64,000 bases of DNA from Tetranychus cinnabarinus. Lineage: Eukaryota; Arthropoda; Arachnida; Trombidiformes; Tetranychidae. The translations under genes were made by a program, and so were the position numbers. Below the pieces are notes generated by a model. The model made no database searches and had not been told where the DNA came from. It was given only the letters and a program-made list of their open reading frames with translations. This document shows positions 1 to 12,600 of this stretch, piece after piece. The stretch covers positions 434,001 to 498,000 of the forward strand of contig WHVY01000001.1 in NCBI GenBank assembly GCA_022266195.1. Reading direction: 5' to 3'. Numbering within the stretch: the first letter of the stretch is position 1; each line of letters begins with the position of its first letter.

Positions 1-2538
1 TTTTAATTGGAAAGCAAAAAAAGCAGCTTCTGTTGATTTAATTGAATTTAAAAATTCAACTCCCAAACAGCAATCATTTTAATCAATCCAATAGCTTAAC
101 GATGATATTTGTCATCTCTTGCTGATAATAACCAAGGCAACTTGATTACCATTTAATGCACATTTTCAAATTGAACCCAACATCTTAACGTTTCTTTGAT
201 CAACCAAATTATCGTAAAATTGACTTTCAATTAAAACAAGAGTGAATCAACAATCAATAACCAGTGTTAGGAAAACCATTTCATTACAAGGTAAGCTGGA
301 CAATAAAACAACCCAAAATTGAACCCAAATCTAACCCAAAGAAAAAGCCATTTTGAGAAGGTAAACAAATCTCATTAATCATTGATTGATGTTGCCTTAA
401 TCATTACTAAATTATAATAGACTCGTCATTTAATCAAACGATGATCATTTCGCCTATCAATTGCAATTTATCATGCTTTGAGTTCCTATGAACATCCGTG
501 GATAAAGTCTTTCAACTTGCAAGTAAACAATGTGAAGACAACTATCATAGTCAAGGCAAACATGTTTTTGCTTCTTTTTGTTGTTTTCAATTAGGTCATC
601 ATCATTATCATCACCATAATCTTCGTCATCATGTTGTTGCTAAGTTAGAAGCAAAAAATTCTAGTTTTTTGTCTTCTTCCCTAGCAAGATCAAGGAGTAA
701 ACAATAACTTACAAAAAGCTTTGAATGAACGTCTTGCAGTGTGTTTACCATTGATAACTGCAACAGTTTTTATCTTGCTCAAGGTTTTAAACTGTTAACT
801 TGACTAACAATTTAACTCGTTAATCACTTTTACCACAGTGAAAATCATCTTTCACTCCATGCTATTTCAATGACTTTATGAGACTGTTTGTGAGTGTTTT
901 GTTTTGCTCCAAAAATCTATCTTTGGATAAGATTCTGATTCTGGTTCAATACAGTCAATTATCTTAATCCAACTTTAATTTTGCTTTTAATTCATATTCC
1001 CATGATAAAACCTTCAAATGCTTTTAAACCTTCAATTCAATCCTAACCTTCTAAACCCTTTTTTTAATGCAATATACAAACGAATCGCCAGTTTTCTTAA
1101 AAGTAAACAAAATGACCTTACGCTATGGTTAGTTAATCAAATCTCAAGGTAGATAAAAGCCATTTAATTGTAATCATTAGGTTAACACGAGAAAAGCTTT
1201 CATGACTATTAAACTGAATTTGCTTTGGCTAAAAAACAATGGACTTAAAAAGGAGTTGTTAACCTTAACATTGGACTAACCAAAGGAAAGTTAATGTTTA
1301 CAAGTGAAAGCAATTAAAATTGATTAATAAACGTTCTCATCGTTCATTTAGATGGTCAATCCAGTCGATCAATTGAATAATTGTTCCCTTGCCTTTCCTT
1401 CAATTGTTGTTCAATTGAAAAAAGTATAAGAGTGAAGAAGATTCAACCTTAATTTACAGGTATAAATGTATTGCATTTCAATGTGCGTGAGAGTAAAATA
1501 TACAGAATAGAGAAAAATGTAATGACATCAGAAAAATGATGATAATCATGTTAATAATCATTTTACTTGCATGTCAAGGCGGGAATCAGATGTAACATTG
1601 ATTATGATCTGAAAGATAAACTGAAAACTATTTTTTAATCAAAAATATTCTCAAATTTCTCAAGGTAAGACAATTTGTACAAAACATAAATGGTAAACTT
1701 GAAAGCAATTGTTGAAATTTAACAATGTAACACTTTTTCATCAAACCATTGCAACTTGATGATGTTTAGGAATATCATGATCAACAATATCTTCATGCTG
1801 ATTACAACAATTATTGAAGCAACACCCTGGGATTGTTGGTCAATTGTTAGATTAAGAAATTGTTAACAGATTTTACCTTTTTTTTGATTCGATTAATCAT
1901 GAAACTTGTTCAGGCCTGTGAGTTCGTTAATCCAATTCAAGGCAAACAACAATGAGAAACTATGGAAACAATAAACCATAAAAATGACCAAATCTGGTTA
2001 TTTTAAGCGCTAAATATGAATCTTCCATATTTTCTGGTAATTCTTGTCAAAGGCCATTAAGAATCCAAGTTGACTGTTGACATTTTATGATTATTTATCA
2101 AACTAATCGGTTAAATCATTTAGGACATCAACTGTGGGAGTCTAATCATAATCTTGGTTGACTATTCAAAAATATGTTAAAAGAGGTTGCCTATTATTTA
2201 ACAGGCAAATGTTGGAAGAAAGAGAAATGACGATCATGATGATAATGATGATGATGAAAGTGAGAGTAGGCTGAGTGAGAAACTGCATGAATCTTTGTCT
2301 TCATCATTGGGTTAACAGCAACAAGGCAATCAACTTGGAGCCAAATCATTTCATTATTTGGGTTTCTCTGCTCACAACCAGAATTGTGTTAACAAGTTAA
2401 CCAGAAAGCTTATCCTGTTTACAGTTTTATTTCACTATTTTTACTCTTTTTTTTGTTTCTCATCTAAATCTTTCATTAAACCTTTTCTTAATCTTCTTTA
2501 GTTAATTAATTGCTAATTGTGCTTACAATCAATCAAAA
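1..2538. other. Upstream non-coding region of the tetraspan gene
   Basis: AT-rich DNA with no convincing coding exon. The only open stretch (about 498-707) is short, His/Ser-rich and lacks splice or family support. Short GAT/ATG-rich low-complexity sequence occurs near 2230-2265. The last few hundred bases probably hold the promoter and 5' UTR of the gene starting at 2539, but I see no clear TATA or initiator element. Confidence 0.5.
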
Positions 2539-4315
2539 ATGCCAAGTGCTTCTAAACGCGTTAATGGATATGGTTTAATGGGACTGCTCATTGCAGTGAG
2601 TATCATTTTTTTGTTTTCTTATTTTCTGTGTCAACCGATTCTTGCGTTTGATTGATCAGTTTTTGGATCTTTTTTCAATCATTGATTGATTGATTGTAAT
2701 TGTGATTAACCTTGGATTCAACTACAGCCAGATATTGGTTAAAACGCTAAAAAATGACACCAAACATGACAATTAGCGAATCGCTTGAGAGTCAATTCAC
2801 TTCACTTGTTTTCATCATGTCCTGACTAATTTTTAATGGTTCATCCAGCAATTGATTTTTAATTTTTTACCTTGATCATTGCGATCATTAACTGTGTTTA
2901 ACAATGACCTAATGATGACAGAGAGAAGCCTTTCACTCATCAACCCAACTAGTTAAGCATTAGTAACTTAATCTTTTGTCATCAATTGTAAAATGAAAAA
3001 AAGTTGTTTTTCATAAAATGATGAATTTGTTCAGCCTTGATGAGAAATGAATTTTCAAGAGCTTTTGTTAATAATGAAACAATTGAATATCCCATGAAAT
3101 AAAAGAGTATATTTCTGCTTGAATTGACTCAACTACTATTAGTATTAACATTGAGGTTACCAGTAAATTTACTTGTCAATTGTGGTGACAAAAATTATTA
3201 AAATATCATGAGAATAACTTTTAAGTAAATTGAAACAAAAATAATACCCAATAATTATGATGACAATTATCAAGGCGTCAACTCAATTTGAAATAATTGT
3301 TAACCTAAACCATTACTTAACTTATTTGGTTATAATAGTCGCCATTAAAACTACTGTTGAACAATTCCTACGCAAAATTGAAATGATCATGAAAACAATA
3401 AAAGATGAAATAATAACATTCAAGAATAACATTGAAGCCCAAATTACTTACAATTAAAGCAATTTATTTTATAAAAATGATAAAGATAAATAGCAATTTT
3501 TACATAAAAAAGGCTTCAACATGTTTCGACTTTGATGCAGCAAAAGGGACTTATTTAGGCTGTGAAACTCTAGACTTTCGGCTAAACCCAAAGAGTAACT
3601 CTCTGGCTTTTACTCTTTGGGTTAGCTAGACTCGAGCTGAGCAAGAATCGGATGAAGACAAAAGTGAAGATGAAATGAATTTTCTCATCCTTTCCATCAT
3701 GTTTAAGCTACGTAATGCATGGTACAATCGATTTCAATATTAATGTTTCCTGTGTTTTTGTTTTCAACAGGTTTTCGGTGGAGTTTGTTTCTACTTGGTT
3801 AAATCAAAGGAAGGATGTCTTGGTCTTGAAGACTACGATAAGGTTCAAGCTTTTCACATAGTTGGCCTCATCACGGGTTTGGTCCTTTTCATTCTTGGAG
3901 TCCTCAACTTTGCTGGTGTAATACATGACGTTGTAGTCCTCTTTTACATTGTAAGTCAATTTTCTTCTTTTCGCTTCGAATTTTAGCTTTTTCAAGCTTT
4001 CCAAGCTTTTATAACAAGTTAGTGTGAAACAAAACTGACAACTGTGAGTAAAATTATCTTAATTTTTTTCTTTATTAGGCTGTTCTTGGTATATTGGTTG
4101 CTGGTGGAATCATGGTTTACACTTCGGTGCTGATATTTAATATGCCATGTAACCTTAGTGTAGATGGAGCCTTTAAATCATTGAAAAGTCTGGTTGACAA
4201 TAAGCGTCACAACATTTTCTTGGCTGAAGATGGAAACATGATTGCTGTTTTCATTCTCGACATTTTGTCCGCTTTAATGCTTTTCTCTGCCTCTGGAAGC
4301 TTTTACCGAGGTTAA
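2539..4315 (+). CDS. Four-pass membrane protein of unknown function, 3 exons
   Basis: Coding exons are 2539-2595, 3771-3950 and 4079-4315 (57+180+237 nt), all phase 0 with GTGAGT/GTAAGT donors and CAG/TAG acceptors, giving 157 residues. The start is the ATG after an AATCAAAA context; the stop is TAA. Four hydrophobic segments are visible at about residues 12-29, 46-67, 73-99 and 132-152. The N-terminus is short and basic, and a polar loop containing Lys/Arg/Asn lies between segments 3 and 4 (residues about 101-131). This suggests a small tetraspan-like membrane protein with both ends on the same side. I do not recognise the family: no tetraspanin CCG motif and no claudin W-GLW-C-C motif is evident. 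Intron 1 (1.2 kb) carries a short perfect-stem hairpin near 3581-3625. Continuity of the frame across both introns makes the gene itself fairly sure. Confidence 0.8.
3581..3625. repeat. Short hairpin repeat in intron 1 of the tetraspan gene
   Basis: Two arms with the core AACCCAAAGAGTAA and its exact reverse complement lie around a loop of about 11 nt. The stem extends by GCT/AGC with one bulged A. The core AACCCAAAGAG recurs in a second hairpin at 8059-8110 in the SK gene, so this may be a small repeat family rather than a unique structure. Confidence 0.6.
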
Positions 4316-6687
4316 ACTATTCTCATTGAGCTTTTCAAAGCATTCATCTATCATCTATCTTTACCAATCTTTTAACTCGCAAATAACTTGTAATATTGCT
4401 AAACGAAAATCAAATTTCAAGCCAAACCTAAAAATGACATAACATGTACTTTTATTCACCAGTAAAACAAACAAATCATCATTTCTTTATCAGTTTCCAG
4501 TTTTCACATTGTAAATGTATCTTATGCTTATTTACATTAATATTCAAATGTGAAACAAATTGAAGTGACTGTTGACAAGATAAAACATTACATTTTAATA
4601 TAAACTTGAGTTTATTTCATTTTTTCAATGTTTGTACCAACAACCAATCAATAATCTAGAATAGTCATTAGAATGAGTTTAGCAAAACAAATAATGATAT
4701 TTCAGACAAAATGACATTCAGCTGAATAATCAGCTTTTCATAAAATTCATAACTGACTGAATTCTAGATTTTTCGCTCTAACGGTTACTTTTCGGTACAT
4801 AGATACGCATGATATGTATCGCCGTTGATGAAAGTATAAAAAGTGTTTTAATATATTTTTTGCATTATATTATGGAGCAAACGTTTTATCGATTTTTTCA
4901 TTTGTTATTCTCGATGTTGAGCTCAAAAGAAACTCATGAAGTAGAACCGCTCGAATTTGAAATTTTTCACTGAGCATTTTGGTGTTCTAAACTGATTTAT
5001 GCAAATTCAAATCATGAAATGCATCGTATTATTTTGACACTCATTTATCCCTTAATCAATGCAAAGACAGCATGTGATTATCATAAGCCATATTCAATTA
5101 AGAAGGGTTATTCGAAACCAATATCTGAGACAGTAAAGTCTTTATGGGAAACTAATAATTAAGAAAAAATTGAAGAATGTAAATTGTGAAAAAATAAGAC
5201 GAAGAAAATGATTGACGAGATTCAGTAGTCCCTCGATTTTTTGCAACTCTGAAAAAAGAGGATAGATTCACTTTTGGAGTTGAGGCTTTTCATTTTTCTA
5301 TTGTCAATTTGATCTTTTTGAATTACTCTAATGTTTGTTTGATTAGCAAATTTTGACTGGTTATGTTAAAATAATTACGAGCTATTCCAACTCTTTTTGC
5401 CAAAAATTGAGTGACTTCTGAAAAATAAATCTGGTTCATTTTGTGCTGCCATCCAAGAGTGGCAGTCATAACTATTGTTGATTAGATGAAGGCATAAAAA
5501 CATTACTTATGTCTTTAAACATCTCAGAGAATCATTTAAATTACTAATCAAATATGTTAAGATCACATAAATAATCGTGATCAATAGCATTTTTACACTA
5601 GAGGCTTAGCTAAAGCTACTACCGGTACCCAGGCCTTAAAATAATGTGAAGATCACCATTAAATGGTTTTCTGTCTAATTGAAACTGAACTTGCCAGGAA
5701 GATTGAACCGATTGCACTTGAATTGTTTAGTTTAATTTAAAGAAAGAGCGAATCAAATGGGAAAATTGATTAATATTTTAATTTTTGAATTATAATTGTT
5801 AATTTACATTTGTACACATTACGAATCAATGGACTTGCTTTAATTTGCCAATCAAAAGGGAAAATTTGTTAACATTTTTGATGAGCAATTTTTGTCCAAA
5901 AAGGTCAATTTTTACAGAGATCAATGGCAACGGAAAACATGAAAACGGCCTTTGATTAGCTTGATAAACTAAATAAAGTTGATTCTATTTGGTGAGTTAT
6001 CATGGAAATTAAATTTAAATTGATTTTTCTTGACTCAATCGTTTTGTCAAATGTAAAGTAATCCTAATCCATTGCAATGAAAATTGCATTGAAATCACAG
6101 TCTCAAGAAAAATGGAAAGGCAAAGATAATGATTACAGTGAAGCAATAACTGATTCATTAATTGATTTAATTTGTTTCATCTGTTTCTAACCAAATTTGA
6201 AAAATAGTAATCATTTTAAATTACGATATCCACAGGACGGTGATTACTATTGTACAAATTAACTGTGATTTTGTCTCAATACCTAATCGGGTTGAATTGG
6301 ACTTTACTTATGCTGACTTAACGGATCTACAAAGTTATAGTTTTGATCAAGACTGTTTAGTCACATTGATTGTAAGCATTAAGGTTAACGGTGAATTGCC
6401 TTTCCGTTTGCTGTTGCTAATTTTAATTTACAATTTACTTTGGCTTAAGGCCTTTGTCTTTGTGTGTGAATTTGAATTACGGCTTATTACATGTTAGTTA
6501 ATTAGATGATAATGAGAGAGGAAAATGTTGACAGTAATGGCGTTGATGGCGGTGTAATTGGATTGAAGCAAATCGTTTTTAAAATCAACACTTTGTCTCT
6601 TCAATAACAAGGTTGACGCGGTTAGACTGGTTATATGAATGAACCCGTTCATTTTAGCTCCAATTAGTTTTGTCACTTTTATGGCTT
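4316..6687. other. Intergenic region between convergent tetraspan and SK genes
   Basis: The plus-strand tetraspan gene and minus-strand SK gene converge here. The stretch should contain both 3' UTRs. No AATAAA signal close to the tetraspan stop was found, only loose variants. An open stretch at 6240-6497 on the plus strand has no splice or family support and was not called. Confidence 0.5.
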
Positions 6688-9600
6688 TTATGTATCAAAT
6701 GAACCAGCTTTTGGTGCTATTGGAGCCAATAATGAACGATTACTGGTTCCACCGGAGGTCAAGCTTCCTGAAGACCATGAAGATCGAGCACGAGAAGCAG
6801 CATCATTTGGATGAAGGTAATTGTGCCTTGATTGAGCCACACCGATTCCACTTGTCCCACCAGTGCCGACGGCACTGCATCTGCCCACTGTTTCTGATAC
6901 CTCTTGATTTACTGAAAAAATAAAACAAAACATAATTCATTCATTATTAAACGGAAACGTTAACCTTCAAAACTTGATCTCAAAGAAACGGTTCAAAAAA
7001 TCATTTTCAATTTGAATCCTTTCTTTGTTTCATTCAAAATTGAGCCATTTTAAGTCGACTCTTAAAGCTTTACAAGAAATTGTAAAAACATGAAAATGAA
7101 AATTTTTAATTTTTTGAAAATTCAAAACTAATTGGTCAAGATAATGAAACTAGATATTTTATTCAGTTATCATTTCCCTGAGAAATTTTCCTTTTCGTCT
7201 TTTCCATTAAAGTAAAATTTTGTTTCTGCTCATTTTCATTGCAGGATGGTTTCACTTGAATTTCTGGTATCTTTGGATCAAACATTTTGGGTTTACATTT
7301 GGGTTTTGATTTGTCTATCAAATTCACTGAAATGATTTGAAACTCACCTGCTGGCGACTCATTTTGATAACTATTAAGGCCTTGATGTGGTGGACAAAGT
7401 AACGTTTGTTGAATTGAAGGGATTAGTGTTTGCTCGATAACTCGACTTAAGGCCGCTGGAAGCGATTCCAATTGTTCTTGCAAATTTCCAATGCGCTCTT
7501 CAAGAATAATTACTCTCTCCTCCAAAACTTCTTGGCGTTTATTCATGTCAGAAACTATCTCAAGGACTGAAGATTGAGCCTAAACGAGATAAAAAATCAT
7601 TGTTTTATTTACTTGACCAGTTTATTGTTTTATTATAGTTAATATCTTGTGAATGTTGGTCTCATTTATGCTCTTTAAGTCAACCATCATTTAATTGTTG
7701 TCAATTTATTACAGATTTTATTCTTATTCTAATCATTTACACAAAAGAACTGTAAAACTAAAGATTTATCTTTCATTGATGTCACATAAGATTCAAGGCT
7801 CGCAAAAGGTCCATTAAATATTTAACTTTATATTTGCAGTTGAACATTTTACTGCCATTCCTAGTATGTTAAATATATTGATTAAACATAAAGAAACCTT
7901 TTATCCAGTTTAACAATCGTAAAATCTAAGGCCAGTATCATGTTATTGAGGTAAAAAAATCCTAAATACAATTTTAACATTCGTCTTTGCTCATTAAAAT
8001 AATTTCCTGGTTAAATATTAATAGTTTTCAATTTAGCCACTAGATGTTAGCGTTTAACGTGGGTTTAACCCAAAGAGCAAAGCAAAGAGTATTACTCTTT
8101 GCTCTAAACCCAATTTGTAGAGAAATGTTATTCTTTATTGACATTTGTTTATTTTGATTGCAGTTAATTATAGTTTTTTTGTCTTACCGTAGCCATATCA
8201 GTTATTGTCTTATTATTGTCCTTTAACTTTCTCTGGTCCATCTTACACTTTCTTAAGCTGCAATGAAAATGGAATAAATTGGTAAAATCTTTTTGGTAAA
8301 ATCAGTTTCTCTTCATTAAACATGTGAAAGTGCTTGTTATGGTTGGCAAATACCTAATTACCTGTAAATTGCGAGGAGAAATTTACGTTGATGCGCCCGG
8401 ATCTTGGAAGGATTTACTTTTTTAACCAGCTTTGTATGCTTATAAATTAACCAGGTTTCTCTCAATACATTGGCAGCTGAATTTTTCAACTGATACAGGT
8501 GATAATGTTTGGTTTAAGAAAAGCGAACCAAAGCTATTTACTCAACTACTTACCCTCTTGGTCAATTGGGTATCCATCATAAAATGATGGACATATTTCT
8601 CTGCTCGAGTCAGTTCAAGTTTCCTAGCAATCACAGCAACAACCAGAGCTGTACAACCAGCTCCCTATATCAATGAATCAAAATGGATATTAATGCTAGT
8701 GCTGTCCAAAGATTTCCAGTTGGGCTGTAAAATAATGGCCAATCGAGACTCACCATTAAACCAGTTGTTACAGCAATTCCTCTACCACAATATGTATTAG
8801 GAACGATATCACCATAACCAACAGATAAAAATGTAATAGCTGTTAACCACATGGTATTCAATAGATTGGCATGTTCTTTATCATGGTTCCTGAAAAAAAA
8901 CAGAACATTATTTTAATGGCTCGAGGCTTCAACTACTCACAAAACCTGTGTTCATGCATAATCTCCAATCTCATAAATCTGCAATGTTTCATTTCTGGTT
9001 TTATTAACAAGTTATGCCGATGGTAATACTCTGATCTTTTGAGATATGATTGAAACAATCAATATTATCAACAATGGATGAAAGACGGAACACAAAAGTC
9101 AAATAATGACAGGAAAAGATAGGCAAAATCAACAAAGAATACATTTGTATATGTAATATCATTACGAGATATTCACTCCCGGTTGAATTCCATTTAGCAT
9201 ATCTTTGACTTACTTTTTTTTGTCAACTTCATTTTCCTTTTCACAAAACTTCATTCCCTGCAAATAATACTCATCAAGCAACATTCTCCCTTTCCTCATC
9301 TTTTCCCTTCTCACCTAATCATTACCCAGTAACCAATTCTTGACAACTCAGCTAAGCATTATATCATCACATTTCCTTCAAGTATTTCCCTTTTAATTCC
9401 CAATTCATTGTGAGGTAACCATGCATGGCAAACAAAGAGACAGTAAATGGAGAAGAAAAGGAGAGAAGGAAAAAATTCAGAGCAAAAAAAAATTTGATTG
9501 AATAAACTGATTGTCTCTTCTTGTTTCAACAGATTCTCAGATTATAAAGGAGATGATAAAGCAATTGTAAGGAACAAGCGAGTCGAGTCAAAAACAGAAG

Positions 9601-12600
9601 TCTATTCATTCCAAACTAGAGCTGATAATAATATCAAACTGGTAGCAAATATTTCCAAACCTATCACTTATCAAAACTAATAACTTTTCAAAGACAAGTG
9701 ATATTTTAATTCCAATCAAATGGAAAATTTAATGTTCATCAAAATTTTGATAAACTTGGAAAAGACAGTTTCTTCCAATCATCATCATTGACATTTCAAG
9801 AAAATTTGAAGACAATTGATAACCGACAAGAAAATCCAGTTCATCCATCGCTACATAATTCCAAATAGTGTTAAAATTCCAAATGAATTAACCCAAGTTT
9901 CGTAAAAGGTTCTGGATCAATATGAATCTCTCAATTATATGGATTTTCTGGTTTCGAGAACCAGAAATTTGATCTTTCAATATTTACATTTTGACTGATC
10001 TGTTTAAATGCTTTATCGCACAACCAATTTGTGCAACATTTAAAATTAAGGCATTTTGATCCTTCCTTAATGGTTATCTAATGATGAACCAAAAATTGTC
10101 TGAGCTTCCATGTAATGACTCTCAGACCATTTGCCTTTCCTGAGTTTTCTTGTTTTTCCGCGAATCTGTTGATAATTGATAGACTTGATTAATTTGAATG
10201 TTGGAAACCTGAGAAGTAAAGCATTTTGTTTATTCTTGTATCATTTTCAGTGCTTCATTTCATGAACATTAATCATTTTCCTCTTCTCATTGTTGCTGTT
10301 TTTTTTTCTCCTCTCTGGTCTTCAGTTGATTAAGGTTACAATTGTGTTTACTTACATTGACGGTCATTTTACTCTTTATTATTATTAACTTGATAAGATA
10401 AATGTTGCATCAAATATGATGAGAAATAGTTGCTGGTTTGTAAACAGCCAAAAGGTTTACTTGCAATGAAACTTTTTTCTTATTTTCTTTTCCTTCACTT
10501 TTTTTCTTCTCAAGTTTAGCTTTTTTTGCTGCTCCAGCTTGATGAAAGATGAGCAAAACTGTATAAAACGTTGATAATGGTTTAACTGTTTTCACTCTTC
10601 TCTTCCTTCCCATCATCATGATCATCATTTTTACCCTTTAAATGTAACCGAGCAAAAGAACTGCTTCTCTAAAGGCTCGTCATTCACAGTTGACTCAACT
10701 TGAGTAACATCATCTTTTCCCGTTGAAATGTTGCATTCAGCTAACCAGATAAGAAGCGTCAAAACTTTAAACATGAAATGTAAATTTAGCTGAACACTGC
10801 GATTAACAGGAATGAATTTTCACAATTAAGTGTTCCATTGAAATGGTTAACTACTTGATAAAGTTGTAACTTTGACCAAAAAAAAGATGAATCATGAAAG
10901 ATGGAATCACGAGAAATGTTTGTAAAATGTAAAGAAAAAAAATTCTCTTCCTTTTACCATTCATCTGATATCGAGTTTCAATGATGGTGTGAAAATTCAA
11001 TGTTGATTGGAACCATTAATATTTAGGGATAACTCATTTTCCAACTTATCGTTTCATCGTTTCCATTCAAGTCATTTTTTATTGAATCGCAAATGATTTG
11101 AGAAACTCTTTGAAAGGGAAAAATAATTTTGCAAAAATTGAACCCAAAAAGGTGCCAACAATAGTTTCCAGGGAAACATTGAAATTTCAATGGAAAAAGG
11201 TTCAATATCGAACTCGATTTAAATGTACAGTTGAACAATTGATTGGTGATTTATTATCTGAATTAGTTTCAGGAAAAGAGAAAGAAAGTTTCAACACTTT
11301 TCTTTTCATGGAAATAATTTGAAAATGTTTTTTTTTGTTCATCAAAAGTTGATAAATGAACTTTAAGCAGAACCAATCATTTCGGGAAAATTTGAAAATT
11401 TCACATTCTCTTTTCAATCGATTATTAATGCGAAAAGAAGTGCATAAATATTGAAATATTGAACTTTTAATGAAAAGTAAACTTTCAATTTTGTTGTCAT
11501 CAAACAATTTTGAAAGATTATCTTTAATAAACAAAAAACTATCAATTCTGCTTAACTGGGAGTTAATTTTATCGTAAAAAATAAGTGACTTTTTTTTGAA
11601 GTAAAACATTGAATTGACTTTTTTCCTTATTGATTTTACTCGATACATTAATCAATTTAATTAAACTGATGGTAAATGGTTGAAACAGAGTTGAGTTAAT
11701 TAATCAATCAATCAAAGTCAAACATTGATGGATTGCGAATCGAACAAGTCGATTGGTCCAACATGAAGAAAACAATTTTTTTCCATTCCGCATTCACTCA
11801 TTGAAACAATCAAAGTTAATTGCTCTTTAATTATATACTCAGGAGATGTTCCTTTACAGCTATCAAGTCAACTTTCGACGGTTAAAACAAAAAAAACCTG
11901 AAAACTATTTACTATCAAAATCGCAACGAATAACTGAAGACCAATGGCAGTTTTAAAATGAACTTTTGATTGATTTGCAAGAATAAATTATAAATTATTA
12001 GTTATCTCAAGTAGAACGATCAACTCAAGAATCGAAAGCCTTTTGGACAAAAAATTGAAAAAGATTATGTTCCATGAAATTGAATGAACTTCGTCATACT
12101 TGTGAAAAGACTAAACTTGCATGGGAATATTGAGCAAAATTCAAATTTTGCGGATCAAGTTTTCGATAAATTTATCGAATTTTTACTTAGACTTTTCAAC
12201 AAAACAGTATCGCTCCTTAAGAAAAAGACTTTGATCTTAGAACGAACCTAAACTATCGGTCATTTCGAGTCGAAAGATTCAAAGTTAAGAATAACGAAAC
12301 CGTTGAAAAACGATTTTTTTATTCGTTTGATGTCATTAAGGTTTCAATTTGTTCATTGAAATTGCTGTTGATCAATATGCTAATGTCTAATACTTGAAGA
12401 GATGTTTCATTAATCAAAATTTTCCATCAAATGCTGAACGAAAAAAAATTACTTTAGAAGTTCAGAAATTAATTGATAGCTTTTTTGATTTGCAATTTTT
12501 TGGTTATTAATAATCTTAATCGAATACTTAAAGTTGAAAAATTGACTAAAACAATTTTTCACTCCAAGCTGTTGGGTTAACTGTTTTTTTCATCTTAATC

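Noticed and set aside
498..707. His/Ser-rich open stretch near the left edge
   Set aside because: No ATG at its start, low complexity and no supporting signals.
11202..11648. 148-codon open frame on the minus strand inside an SK intron
   Set aside because: Lys/Phe/Ser-rich, overlapped by an opposite-strand frame, no domain, no splice partner; likely chance in AT-rich DNA.
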